Shown here: piece after piece, positions 43,104-52,333 of the stretch | Numbering within the stretch: position 1 is the stretch's first letter | How the letters are laid out: every line of letters starts with the position of its first letter | NCBI RefSeq assembly: GCF_051251695.1 | Contig: NZ_JBPOEU010000001.1 | Coordinates: 1-64,000 of the forward strand | Origin: Maritalea sp051251695 | GTDB lineage: Bacteria; Pseudomonadota; Alphaproteobacteria; Rhizobiales; Devosiaceae | Direction of reading: 5' to 3' | Length of the DNA: 64,000 bases | Translations under genes and position numbers: made by a program | The notes under the pieces: model-generated | Databases searched by the model: none | Told to the model about the DNA's origin: nothing | What the model saw: only the letters and a program-made list of their open reading frames with translations

Positions 43104-44444
43104 ATGTTTACCCGACGCAAGTTTTTTCACTTTTTCGGCGCGGCATCAGCTGCAACCATGGTTTCGAACAGCAACGCATTTGCTCAATTTGGGGCAATTG
43201 ATGCGAGCGAATTGGGCCTTGTGCCAAATGCTAGCGGTGATCAATCCACGGTGTTGGGTGACATTTTGGCGCGAGCAAGCCAACAAGGCCAAACGGTCTT
43301 TTTGCCTGCAGGCGAATATAATGTAAGCGACGTGCAGATCCCTTCAAATGTGGGTATTTTGGGCGCGAATGGGCGCACAATTTTACGTTCAGTTGGCGAA
43401 GCACCAGTTTTAACCAGCAATAGTGCGCGCGACATCAGCGTTGAGAATATCGTTTTCTCTGGACCCGGCGGCACCAGCACTGGCGAGAGTTTTGGCCTGT
43501 TGGATTTTACAAATTGCAGCGGTTTAGTCGTCAAGAACTGCCGCTTCGAAAATGCTGCAATGCATGGCATAAATCTTTATGGCTCTGACGGCACCATTGC
43601 GGGCAACGAATTTGGTTCGATGGCAAACGCCGCGATCATGTCGATGGATGCGAGCGAACTCACCATCACCGACAACCACGTTGATGGCTGTGGCAATAAC
43701 GGCATTTTGGTTTGGCGCAGCGACAAAAGCCACGATGGAACAATCGTCACCAACAATCACATTAAAAATATTGATTGGCGCAATGGCGGCAACGGCCAAA
43801 ATGGCAATGGTATCAATGTGTTCCGCGCAGCGGATGTTATCGTTAGCAACAATGTGATCTCCGATTGCGCTTTTTCGGCAATTCGGGCGAATGGCACAAC
43901 AAATTGTCAGATCATCGGCAATAATTGTCGCAACCTTTCCGAAGTTGCTATTTTCTCGGAGTTCGACTTTGCAGGTTCCGTCGTCGCCCAAAACATCATT
44001 GATGAAGCCGCGCAAGGCATATCCATCACCAATTGGAACGATGGCGGCCATTTGGCGGTTTGTTCGGGCAATATTATCCGAAACATTTGGAAATCCAGTC
44101 CGACGAACCCGGATACTGTGCCGGTTGGTATTGGGGTGGAAGCCGATGTTGCGGTGGATGGAAATGTTATTGAAAATGTACCCGGTGCCGGCATTGCTGC
44201 TGGTTGGGGGCCCTATATGCGCAATATCAGCATTACGGACAATCTGATCCGGGATGTTGACGTTGGCGTTTACGTTTCTGTAGCTGATGGCGTTGGTGCT
44301 GCTCAAGTGAAGAGCAACCTCATCAACAACGCACGGCGCGGCGCGATCGTCGGCGCCCGTTGGGATGATTTTGTTGAAATGGACCTACAAAAGAACGCGC
44401 AAAAATACCCATTTCTGAGCGTTGATAATAACCAGATTGGGTAG
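43104..44444 (+). CDS. TIGR03808-like Tat-exported parallel beta-helix protein
   Basis: 446 residues. The N-terminus FTRRKFFHFFGAASAATMVSNSNAFA is a twin-arginine signal. The rest has repeated short beta-strands with Asn ladders (VKNCRFENAAMHGINLYG, IVTNNHIKNIDWRNGG, VSNNVISDCAFSAIRANG, GNNCRNLSEVAIFSE), the pectate-lyase-like right-handed beta-helix, and matches the Hyphomicrobiales family TIGR03808 in order of features. Probably a periplasmic carbohydrate-binding or -modifying protein; activity unknown. Convergent with the asparaginase gene. Confidence 0.85.
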   Translation: MFTRRKFFHFFGAASAATMVSNSNAFAQFGAIDASELGLVPNASGDQSTVLGDILARASQQGQTVFLPAGEYNVSDVQIPSNVGILGANGRTILRSVGEAPVLTSNSARDISVENIVFSGPGGTSTGESFGLLDFTNCSGLVVKNCRFENAAMHGINLYGSDGTIAGNEFGSMANAAIMSMDASELTITDNHVDGCGNNGILVWRSDKSHDGTIVTNNHIKNIDWRNGGNGQNGNGINVFRAADVIVSNNVISDCAFSAIRANGTTNCQIIGNNCRNLSEVAIFSEFDFAGSVVAQNIIDEAAQGISITNWNDGGHLAVCSGNIIRNIWKSSPTNPDTVPVGIGVEADVAVDGNVIENVPGAGIAAGWGPYMRNISITDNLIRDVDVGVYVSVADGVGAAQVKSNLINNARRGAIVGARWDDFVEMDLQKNAQKYPFLSVDNNQIG

Positions 44445-44454
44445 TCGATATAGA

Positions 44455-45483
44455 CTAGAAGTAACTCGCGATTGCGGTAGCTGACTGCAACTGACCAACT
44501 TCAAAGCCGCGCCAGTTTTTCTCTGGTTGAGCTGTCTTCGTTGCCAAGACTTGCTGAATAGCATCTGGGTGGCCGCCAATGGCACTCAGTAAGCCTGCAA
44601 CAATTGCATGGGCCGCAGCCATATTGCCGTCATCACACTTTAGGGCAAACCCCAAATTGCGGCCGCGTAAAGCGCCACAAAACACCCCTGCTGCGCCAAC
44701 TTTTAGCATTAAGTCGCCCGCAAAAACATTCATTGCATCGGTATCGAACCCACCAGTTCCGGCCACAAGTTCGGCATTTGTCGCTGCCGCTTTAAACAAA
44801 CGATCGCCCGCGTTCGCGTAGATTGCTGGAAGATCATTTGAGCCTGACGACATCTTTGCAAAAGCCTGTGCAAAACTGACCAATGGCGCACCCCAAGTTG
44901 GGATGGAGCACCCATCACGTCCACAATGATCAGGCGTCAGTTCAACGCCTAGAACGCGCTCAACGCACTCGCGCACCAGCACTTGCACCGGGTGATCTCG
45001 TTCAATATAGCCGACCGAACTTACCCCAAGGGCTTTGGCGACCGCCAACATGCCGGTGTGTTTCCCCGAACAATTATTATGCAAAGCAGAAGGCTGCGCA
45101 CCTGTGGCACGAAGGGCCGTCCGCGCAATCTTGTTCATCGGCGCGTGGGCGCCACATTCTAAATCAGCACTGGTTGCACCGATTTTCTCCAGAAAACGCA
45201 AAACCCCATCAACGTGGAATTGCTCACCTAGATGGGACGAACACGCTAGTGCTAAATCCTGATCATTTAAGTTGAATTTCTCAACCGCGCCGCTTTGAAA
45301 AAGAGCAAGTGCTTGCAAGGACTTAATGGCAGACCGAGGGTAGATCAACGCATTGACGTCCCCTGCACTGCCTACAATCGCGCCATTTTGATCAACCACA
45401 CAAAAAGCACCGCGATGCCGGTTCTCAATCATGTTGCCGCGAATATATTCGGCGAGGACTGGATTTGCTTTTTGCTCGGTCAT
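44455..45483 (-). CDS. Rhizobium-type (class 3) L-asparaginase
   Basis: 342 residues from the ATG at 45483; the frame is open for 86 more codons upstream but conserved sequence begins at MTEQ and GAGAG precedes this ATG. It fits the Rhizobium etli asparaginase family (PF06089): Ser51-x-x-Lys54 in PRSAIKS, Ser83 in ACSSHLG, and the zinc-site residues Cys138, Lys141 (NNCSGKHTG) and Cys192 (DGCSIPTWG) keep the spacing of the known enzyme. It hydrolyses asparagine to aspartate and ammonia in the cytoplasm. It lies 70 bases after the galactoside operon on the same strand; functional link unlikely. Confidence 0.92.
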   Translation of the reverse strand: MTEQKANPVLAEYIRGNMIENRHRGAFCVVDQNGAIVGSAGDVNALIYPRSAIKSLQALALFQSGAVEKFNLNDQDLALACSSHLGEQFHVDGVLRFLEKIGATSADLECGAHAPMNKIARTALRATGAQPSALHNNCSGKHTGMLAVAKALGVSSVGYIERDHPVQVLVRECVERVLGVELTPDHCGRDGCSIPTWGAPLVSFAQAFAKMSSGSNDLPAIYANAGDRLFKAAATNAELVAGTGGFDTDAMNVFAGDLMLKVGAAGVFCGALRGRNLGFALKCDDGNMAAAHAIVAGLLSAIGGHPDAIQQVLATKTAQPEKNWRGFEVGQLQSATAIASYF

Positions 45484-45553
45484 TTTGAACTCTCGATCTG
45501 AAAAATATCTCCCCAAAGGCACTATCAGAGAATTCAAGCCGATGAAATAGATT

Positions 45554-47467
45554 TTAGGTCGAGCTTTTAGGTTTCCAAAACACGCCTGCGGGTTCAATTG
45601 TTTGGCCCGCGATCTCTTGAGCCGTTGCACCATAATTGAAATAGAAGTGCTGTGTGCGTGTATCGCGTCGCCGCACGCTGGCTGGCATAATTTCAGTTTC
45701 GATCTGATTTTGTGCGCAAATTTGACCGAGTACCCGACCAAGTGCGGATTGGTCCAGCCACGCGGCTACATAGATCATGTTGTTTTGTTCAACAACGGCA
45801 GGGACACCTTTAAGTGTCTTCTCAACAACGTTAAATTCGCCCGAAATTTCCTCACGCCATTTACCAAGAGCGCCGCCATTTTCAAGTTCGATGCTTATCG
45901 TGCTCCGAAGGCTTTCAACATATTCAATCGTGCAATTCAGCCCCGGTAAATTGGGCGGTAATGGCGTGGGAATTGCAAACTCAGAGGTTTTAGCATTGGT
46001 GCGTGGACCGGCCAGCACCGTGCCGTCAAAGTTCTTGATAGCTTGACGCAATGGATCGCTAAGTGTTGTCAAACCGGGGATCAGAACCAATTTGTAGGCC
46101 GAAAGATCAGCGCAGGTCGGCGGCAAAATATCAACTGAGAGCCCAAGTTTTCGAAGCGCGCAATAATGGTCAAATACCAAATCAAAATAATGGCAATCTT
46201 TGCCTTGAGGCTGAATATCTGTCGCCCAATTACTCTGATAATCAAAAACCAGCGCCACGTCCGATTGGACATGATCATCGTCCCCCAAATCATTCAACTC
46301 GCGAACAACTTGCGCCGCTTCGTCGAACGCTGGAGCCGTTTCGCTATCGGGGCGCAACAAACCAGAATGCATTTGTTCCTGTGCAAATGGGGCTTGTCGC
46401 CAGCGGAAATAAACCACATTTTCTGCTCCATGGGCGAAAGCTTCCCATGTCCACAGTCGAACCATACCCCGCAACGGAGCCGGATTGTATGGTGCCCAGT
46501 TCACCGGCCCGGGTTGCTGTTCCATCACCCACCAGCGTCCCTTGCCGACTGCACGATATAGATCATGGTGAAACGCTTGAAAGTCTGGGTGACCTTGCCG
46601 TGCATGATCATGCTTAAACTGATCATCAGCAACAATTCGGTCTTCCAAGAAACCCAGCGGATAGCTGTCCCAGCTAGCAATGTCTAAATCATCACCAACG
46701 TCGAAATGATCAAATTCGGTAATGCGTCCCATGTAATTGTGAGCAACGGGTGCATCTGTATATTGGCGGATGATATCCACTTGCTGACGGTTAAACTGCA
46801 CAACTTGGTCGGAAGAAAAGCGCCGAAACGCCATACGATGGGCCGGATTGGCTTCCGTCACCGTTAAGTTCGGCAAGTCAATTTGTTCGAACGACGAGTA
46901 TTCCATCGACCAAAACACGTTACCCCAAGCTTCGTTAAGCGCTTGAATTGTTTTGTATTTCGCCTCGCACCAAGCCCGAAATGCCTGCTGAGCGGGGGGC
47001 GAATATGAAATCACGGTGTCGTGGCAGCCATATTCATTGTCAGTTTGCCACGCCACAACGTGCTTGTTCAGCCCATAACGTTTGGCGAACATTTCAGTAA
47101 TCCGTTGGCTTTCGGCCTGAAAACCAAGATGGGAAAAACAATAATGGCGGCGGGAACCAAACTTGCGCGGATTGCCCTGCTCGTCGACCGCGACCATGTC
47201 CGGATGGCGGTCGATCATCCAACGTGGTGGCGTGGCGGTGGGGGTTCCCAGAACAACCTTGAGGCCCGCTTTTCCGAGCACCTCAATGGCCTCGTCTAGC
47301 CACTGCCAATCGAATTCGCCGTATGCCGGTTCAATGCGGCTCCATGCAAATTCGCCTATGCGCACCCATTGCAAGCCCAACTTGGCCATACGCTGGGCAT
47401 CTTCTGGCCACTGTTCGCGGGGCCAGTGTTCAGGGTAATAACAAGTGCCGAGTGCGCGTTTGACCAT
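45554..47467 (-). CDS. GH42 beta-galactosidase
   Basis: 637 residues without a signal peptide, so cytoplasmic. GTCYYPEHWPREQWPEDAQRMAKLGLQWVRIGEFAWSRIEP is the GH42 opening. The acid/base is Glu145 in WQTDNEYG, the nucleophile about Glu316 in WVMEQQPGPVNWA. The trimerisation domain follows (DVALVFDYQSNWATD), then a beta domain. It releases galactose from beta-galactosides. It is the last gene of the galactoside operon, 2 bases after the lactonase stop. Length is typical (about 640-690). Confidence 0.94.
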   Translation of the reverse strand: MVKRALGTCYYPEHWPREQWPEDAQRMAKLGLQWVRIGEFAWSRIEPAYGEFDWQWLDEAIEVLGKAGLKVVLGTPTATPPRWMIDRHPDMVAVDEQGNPRKFGSRRHYCFSHLGFQAESQRITEMFAKRYGLNKHVVAWQTDNEYGCHDTVISYSPPAQQAFRAWCEAKYKTIQALNEAWGNVFWSMEYSSFEQIDLPNLTVTEANPAHRMAFRRFSSDQVVQFNRQQVDIIRQYTDAPVAHNYMGRITEFDHFDVGDDLDIASWDSYPLGFLEDRIVADDQFKHDHARQGHPDFQAFHHDLYRAVGKGRWWVMEQQPGPVNWAPYNPAPLRGMVRLWTWEAFAHGAENVVYFRWRQAPFAQEQMHSGLLRPDSETAPAFDEAAQVVRELNDLGDDDHVQSDVALVFDYQSNWATDIQPQGKDCHYFDLVFDHYCALRKLGLSVDILPPTCADLSAYKLVLIPGLTTLSDPLRQAIKNFDGTVLAGPRTNAKTSEFAIPTPLPPNLPGLNCTIEYVESLRSTISIELENGGALGKWREEISGEFNVVEKTLKGVPAVVEQNNMIYVAAWLDQSALGRVLGQICAQNQIETEIMPASVRRRDTRTQHFYFNYGATAQEIAGQTIEPAGVFWKPKSST

Positions 47468-47469
47468 GT

Positions 47470-48321
47470 TTACAAAATGACCTGATGTTCTTGTTGGCCC
47501 TTAATGCCAATATCAACAAGGAAGGTTTCACCCGCTTGGGGTTCTTCTTTTTCCAAGTCGACTTTTGCGGATGTGATGTGCATTTTGTCTAAATTTTCGC
47601 CGCAAAAAGCTGGGCAAGTGATTTGGCTCGCTGGAAGTTTGATTTCTGACAAAAACGAACCATTTTCAGAATATTGTGCGACGCGTCCCGCGCCCCATTG
47701 TGCGTTCCAAAGATTGCCATTAGCATCGACAACCGAGCCATCCGGGTTCAATTCTTCTGCTGCTAAATCTACAAATATGGAGGGCTCGCCCATCGGCCAA
47801 CCTTCATTTTGGTCTAGTGCGACCTGCATGATTTTCTTGGTCACTGTGTCGGAGAAATAGGCTGTTTGTTTGTTGGGTGAAAAGCAGATCGAGTTTGGAA
47901 TATCAATATTTCCAAACAGTTGGCGGACTTCACCACGATAGTAGCGATAAATTGCTCCGGCAGCTGGCTCTGCTTTTTTGCCCATCGTACCGATCCAAAA
48001 CCCGCCAAACGGGTCAGCTCGTCCATCATTGGAGCGGGTGATCGCATTGTCTTTTTCGATATCGGCAATACGGGTTTGGTCGCCATTGTTCAAATCAAAT
48101 TTGAACAGGCCAAATTCGTCGGCAATCAGCAAATTGTCCTGATCCAGCCATCCGGCGGCGGAAACATGTCGATTAAACTGGGTTTGTACCGTTTTAGTCT
48201 CGAAACGTCTCAAAAGCTGTTTTTCAATAATATCGAACCAGAAAAACTCGCCTCTTTTCGGGTGCCACAATGGCCCCTCGCCCAAACTGCACTTTGTATC
48301 GTCAAAAGTTTCAATCTTCAT
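47470..48321 (-). CDS. SMP-30/gluconolaconase-family sugar lactonase (probable galactonolactonase)
   Basis: 283 residues from the ATG at 48321, overlapping the dgoA stop by 11 bases. CSLGEGPLWHPKRGEFFWFDI, NDGRADPFGGFWIGTMG, PNSICFSPNKQTAYFSDT and PDGSVVDANGNLWNAQWG are the conserved SMP-30 beta-propeller motifs including the metal ligands (Glu of GEG, Asn and Asp residues). In this operon it should open galactono-lactone to galactonate, step two of the De Ley-Doudoroff route. Substrate is inferred from context. Confidence 0.9.
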   Translation of the reverse strand: MKIETFDDTKCSLGEGPLWHPKRGEFFWFDIIEKQLLRRFETKTVQTQFNRHVSAAGWLDQDNLLIADEFGLFKFDLNNGDQTRIADIEKDNAITRSNDGRADPFGGFWIGTMGKKAEPAAGAIYRYYRGEVRQLFGNIDIPNSICFSPNKQTAYFSDTVTKKIMQVALDQNEGWPMGEPSIFVDLAAEELNPDGSVVDANGNLWNAQWGAGRVAQYSENGSFLSEIKLPASQITCPAFCGENLDKMHITSAKVDLEKEEPQAGETFLVDIGIKGQQEHQVIL

Positions 48322-48928
48322 TCGCAAATACCGCGTCGTAGGCTTTCACAATTTTATCCGCTTTTTGGCGAACCGTGGATGCATTATCGCCCGGCTTATA
48401 GATCGCGGTGCCGATACCAAATCCGTTTGCACCTGATGATTTCCATTCATCAAAATTATCCGGACCCGCACCGCCAACTGCATAGGCGTCGATTTGTGCT
48501 GGCAAAACAGCGCGCAATGCCTTCAGCCCTGATGTGCCCAGCACACTTGCTGGAAACAGTTTAAGCGCATCTGCACCTGCATGAATGGCGGCGAAGCACT
48601 CGCTGGCGGTAAAGACACCAGGGAATGACTGCATACCTGCGGTTTTGGTGGCTTTGATGACGTCAACATTGCAATCCGGCGAAACGACAAATTGACCATT
48701 ATTCGCGGCGAGCTCGGCGACATTTTCAACGCTCAGAACCGTTCCCGCGCCAATGATGGCTTGCTGATCAAAGGCTTGTCGCATGGCAGCGATGCTTTTA
48801 AACGCCTGTGGCGAATTGAGCGGCACCTCGATCATGGTGATGCCTGCATCGATGATTTCACGCGTAATTTCAACGGCTTCGTGCGGTTGAATGCCGCGCA
48901 AAATGGCGATTACTTTACGGTGGTTCAT
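48311..48928 (-). CDS. dgoA: 2-dehydro-3-deoxy-6-phosphogalactonate aldolase
   Basis: 205 residues from the ATG at 48928, which overlaps the dgoK stop (ATGA). VIAILRGIQPHEAVEI, the catalytic Glu34 in MIEVPLNSP and the Schiff-base Lys123 in DALKLFPAS are the KDPG/KDPGal aldolase signature; IEVPLNSPQAF is closer to DgoA than to the KDPG enzyme Eda. It splits KDPGal into pyruvate and glyceraldehyde 3-phosphate. The frame upstream of the ATG belongs to dgoK in another frame. Confidence 0.94.
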   Translation of the reverse strand: MNHRKVIAILRGIQPHEAVEITREIIDAGITMIEVPLNSPQAFKSIAAMRQAFDQQAIIGAGTVLSVENVAELAANNGQFVVSPDCNVDVIKATKTAGMQSFPGVFTASECFAAIHAGADALKLFPASVLGTSGLKALRAVLPAQIDAYAVGGAGPDNFDEWKSSGANGFGIGTAIYKPGDNASTVRQKADKIVKAYDAVFANED

Positions 48929-49842
48929 GATGCTTGTTCCAGTGCGGAAACGGCCACGGCGTGCAATCCGCCCAACGTCATCATATCGCCATCCGCAATT
49001 GTTGGCTGACAATTGTAGAACCCAAGCGCTCTATTGTAGTGCTCGGCCAATTTTGGATCACCGATGATGCACACATCATTTGATGACCATAAATGTTCGG
49101 TTGCCCGCAATTCCATCCCGATCAGCAAACCTGACAAACGAGCGCGCGCTTCGTTTGCGGGCAAATCGTGCAGCATGGATTGTGGCCTGATCGCGAAAAG
49201 CTCTTGGCCCATCTGTTCGGGCGTCTCCATGGAAAGTTTAACCCCACCGATAAAGGCTGAACTGTCCCAACCACGACCGCCAACCGAATGACGCAACACC
49301 GAGTTTTTGGACAAAAGACCAAAAAGTTCGCCCGTCATAAAGGTGGTAAAATGCTTGACCGTGCCGTTTTCAACTGTTGCCCATTTCGAATGGGTGCCGG
49401 GAAGACAGACCACACCGCTAAATGTTGGCATGCTGGCTAAAAACCCAGCAATTTGAGTTTCTTCGCCGCGCATGACGTCTGCTGGTTTATCTTGTGAAAG
49501 ACCCGGCACAATTAGCACTTGCACGCGCGGATCAGCCGTTGGTGCTTCAACCAATTGTTGATTGCGTGGCGGCGTACACGGAGTGCTCAGATATGCAGCT
49601 TCAATCCACCCCTGTTTGGCCCCAACCATACCGCAAGCAAATGCGATGAGCGGGTTTGTGCGCCCAGCAAGCCAAGGCTCGATTTGTTGGATGAAAACCG
49701 GTTCAAACTGGTCTTGCTTGAGGCTGCCCATGCCTTGATCACTTTTGACGTGATCCAAGATTTGACCGCCTGGCCCCATGGCCCAAGCCCGAAAATGCGT
49801 TGTGCCCCAGTCAAGAGCAATCCATTCAATCTTATTGTTCAT
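48925..49842 (-). CDS. dgoK: 2-dehydro-3-deoxygalactonokinase
   Basis: 305 residues. WIALDWGTTHFRAWAMGPGGQILDHVKSDQGM at the N-terminus, FACGMVGAKQGWIEAAY, VCLPGTHSKWATVENGTVKHFTTFMTGELFGLL and the C-terminal GGLHAV are diagnostic of DgoK. It phosphorylates 2-keto-3-deoxygalactonate. The start lies 5 bases after the SDR stop and the end overlaps dgoA; dgoK-dgoA adjacency is the standard arrangement. Confidence 0.95.
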   Translation of the reverse strand: MNNKIEWIALDWGTTHFRAWAMGPGGQILDHVKSDQGMGSLKQDQFEPVFIQQIEPWLAGRTNPLIAFACGMVGAKQGWIEAAYLSTPCTPPRNQQLVEAPTADPRVQVLIVPGLSQDKPADVMRGEETQIAGFLASMPTFSGVVCLPGTHSKWATVENGTVKHFTTFMTGELFGLLSKNSVLRHSVGGRGWDSSAFIGGVKLSMETPEQMGQELFAIRPQSMLHDLPANEARARLSGLLIGMELRATEHLWSSNDVCIIGDPKLAEHYNRALGFYNCQPTIADGDMMTLGGLHAVAVSALEQAS

Positions 49843-49847
49843 TTTGA

Positions 49848-50618
49848 TTACCCTGTTACGACCACACCGCCATCAACAACCATGGCTTGGCCTGTCATCA
49901 TGCGGCTGGTTTTTGACGCTAAGAACAGCGTTGCGTCTACGATATCGTCTGGCTCCAAATGCTCTTTTAAACATTGGCGCTCTAAGTGGGCGGCCAGACC
50001 CTCAGGTGTCGCCCACATATCAAGTTGTTTTTGGGTGAGCACCCAACCTGGCATTAAGGCGTTCACGCGGATTTTGTCTGGCCCCAACTCTCGGGCCAAA
50101 GCGCGCGTTAGCCCCGTAATACCAGCCTTTGCCGCAATATAAGACGCGTATCCAGCGCCACCCATCATATAAGAGATTGAGGAGAAATTGATGATTGAGC
50201 CACCACCGGCTTCCTTCATCCCGTCCACAACCGCTTGAGCAGTGAAATAATGAGGGCGCAGATTTACATCCATCGCCATGTCCCATTCTTCAACAGTATA
50301 GCCGTCCATGTCGTGCCGTTTATCGTTGGCGGCATTATTGACCATTACAGTGATTGGCCCATGGGTTTTCACGGCCTGTTTGATGGCAAATCTTAGCTTT
50401 GGGATATCCGTGATATCGCACTCAAGAAAAAAGGGCTTATTGCCGTATTTCTCGCCCATTTCGGTGGCGAAGTCAGATGCGTCTGAGCGCTGAACGAAAG
50501 CGACGTTGGCGCCTTGCTGCAAGAACCCTTCGGTAAGTGAAGCGCCGATTCCTGAGCCGCCGCCCGTGATGAATACGCTTTGACCTTTAAGATCGTGAAA
50601 CGTTACATTTTCGCTCAT
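49848..50618 (-). CDS. SDR family sugar dehydrogenase (probable galactose 1-dehydrogenase)
   Basis: 256 residues, classical short-chain dehydrogenase. Cofactor motif TGGGSGIG (19-26), NNAA (93-96), catalytic Ser145/146 and Tyr159-x-x-x-Lys163 (YIAAK) are present; the C-terminus ends in MVVDGGVVVTG. Context in the galactoside operon indicates oxidation of D-galactose to galactono-lactone; related SDRs act on L-arabinose or fucose, so the substrate is inference. The ATG overlaps the dehydratase stop (TAATG). Confidence 0.9.
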   Translation of the reverse strand: MSENVTFHDLKGQSVFITGGGSGIGASLTEGFLQQGANVAFVQRSDASDFATEMGEKYGNKPFFLECDITDIPKLRFAIKQAVKTHGPITVMVNNAANDKRHDMDGYTVEEWDMAMDVNLRPHYFTAQAVVDGMKEAGGGSIINFSSISYMMGGAGYASYIAAKAGITGLTRALARELGPDKIRVNALMPGWVLTQKQLDMWATPEGLAAHLERQCLKEHLEPDDIVDATLFLASKTSRMMTGQAMVVDGGVVVTG

Positions 50619-52333
50619 TAGTGGCTCTCCCGTGTAACTGGCCGTGTATCCTTACCAACCAAAAAGTCAAGGTCTGCGCCCTTATCGGCCTGCAAAACAT
50701 GATCAATATACAGCTTAGCATAACCGCGCTCGTAGTGAGGCTGGTCTGGTTGCCAGTCTTTGCGGCGCTGCGCGAGATCTTCATCGCTGACCAGCAGCTC
50801 CAATTTGCCCTTGGATGCGCTGACTTTTATTCTGTCACCGGTTTTGACCAAAGCCAAATTGCCGCCTGCTTGCGCCTCGGGGCTGACATGCAAAATAACT
50901 GTACCGAAAGCCGTACCCGACATGCGCGCATCTGAAATGCGCACCATGTCTCTAACGCCTTTTTCCACCAAAACTTGTGGAATTGGCATATTGCCCACTT
51001 CTGGCATGCCCGGATATCCTTTAGGGCCGCAGCCTTTGAGGACCAAAATCGTGTCTTTGGTGACGGGCAAGTCCGGGCGATCAATATTGGCTTTTAAATC
51101 TTCGATGCTTTCGAAAACATAGGCATCTGCTTCATGTTCAAGCAACTCATCGGTTGCTGCAGAAGGTTTTACAATCGCCCCGTTTGGCGCGAGGTTACCG
51201 CGCAAAACACGTAGGCCCGCAGCTGGTTTTAACGGTTGATCATAGGCATAAATGACGTCGCGATTGAAACATTCAGCACCTTCCGTGAAGGTTGAAATGT
51301 CTTTGTTTAGAACCGTATTGGCAGGGCGAAGCATTTCGCCAAGTTCTTTGAGCACAACCGGCATGCCGCCGGCATAGCAAAAATCTTCCATCAGATATTT
51401 GCCCGATGGCATGCAGTTGACGAGCAACGGCACTTCACTACCCAATTCAAAATCTTGCAAATTCAAATCAATGCCAACCCGTCCTGCCATGGCCAGCAAA
51501 TGCACGACGGCATTTGTGGAACCGCCAACGGCCGCGTTGGCCAAAATCGCGTTCTCAAAACTGGCTTTGGTGACCACTTTGGACATGATCAAATCTTCTT
51601 CAACCATCTCAACAATGCGCTTGCCGGTAAGGTGCGCGAGGGCTGTACGTCGCGCATCAACTGCAGGCAATGCAGCGTTGGTGGGCAAACACATGCCCAT
51701 GGCTTCGACAATTGACGCCATGGTGGAGGCTGTGCCCATCGTCATGCAAACACCAGCAGATCGGCTCATACCGCTCTCAGCGTTCATGAAATCCTTCAAG
51801 GTCATATCGCCTGCACGAACCGCTTCGGAAAATTTCCAAACGTCTGTACCAGAACCGATATCTTCGCCCTTGAATTTACCGTTGAGCATGGGGCCAGACG
51901 ACACCACGATGGTGGGCAAATCGACCGACGCTGCGCCCATCAATTGGCCCGGCGTTGTTTTGTCGCAACCGCCTAAAAGCACCACGCCATCAATGCCGTA
52001 CGCCCTAATGCTCTCTTCGACGTCCATCGCCAACAAGTTACGGAACAACATGGCGGTCGGCTTCATTTGGGTTTCGCCAAGGCTCATGACGGGAAACTCA
52101 ACTGGGAAACCACCGGCCTCCCAAACGCCTCGTTTCACCGCCTCAGCCAACACCCGCAATCCCGAATTGCAGGGTGTAAGTTCTGACCATGTGTTGCAAA
52201 TACCAATAATCGGTCGCCCGTCAAAAACGTGATCCGGAAAACCCTGATTTTTCATCCATGAGCGATGGATAAATCCGTCTTTATCTTTTTTGCCGTACCA
52301 AGCTTGAGAGCGACGGTTTTTCTTATCGGTCAC
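50618..52333 (-). CDS. IlvD/Edd family sugar-acid dehydratase (galactonate/arabonate type)
   Basis: 571 residues from the GTG at 52333, which overlaps the GH4 stop (GTGA). SQAWYGKKDKDGFIHRSWMKNQGFPDH and PIIGICNTWSELTPC match the L-arabonate dehydratase branch. Cys55, Cys123 (GGCDKTTP) and Cys196 (GVCMTMGT) keep the 68- and 73-residue spacing of the [2Fe-2S] ligands in the Rhizobium leguminosarum enzyme, which also accepts D-galactonate. Here it should make 2-keto-3-deoxygalactonate. The pathway thus uses an iron-sulfur dehydratase in place of the enolase-superfamily DgoD. The alternative substrate is L-arabonate or D-fuconate. Confidence 0.92.
   Translation of the reverse strand: MTDKKNRRSQAWYGKKDKDGFIHRSWMKNQGFPDHVFDGRPIIGICNTWSELTPCNSGLRVLAEAVKRGVWEAGGFPVEFPVMSLGETQMKPTAMLFRNLLAMDVEESIRAYGIDGVVLLGGCDKTTPGQLMGAASVDLPTIVVSSGPMLNGKFKGEDIGSGTDVWKFSEAVRAGDMTLKDFMNAESGMSRSAGVCMTMGTASTMASIVEAMGMCLPTNAALPAVDARRTALAHLTGKRIVEMVEEDLIMSKVVTKASFENAILANAAVGGSTNAVVHLLAMAGRVGIDLNLQDFELGSEVPLLVNCMPSGKYLMEDFCYAGGMPVVLKELGEMLRPANTVLNKDISTFTEGAECFNRDVIYAYDQPLKPAAGLRVLRGNLAPNGAIVKPSAATDELLEHEADAYVFESIEDLKANIDRPDLPVTKDTILVLKGCGPKGYPGMPEVGNMPIPQVLVEKGVRDMVRISDARMSGTAFGTVILHVSPEAQAGGNLALVKTGDRIKVSASKGKLELLVSDEDLAQRRKDWQPDQPHYERGYAKLYIDHVLQADKGADLDFLVGKDTRPVTRESH

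Noticed and set aside
45484..45741. N-terminal extension of the asparaginase
   Set aside because: Conserved sequence and ribosome site start at the ATG at 45483; the added 86 residues are unlike the family.
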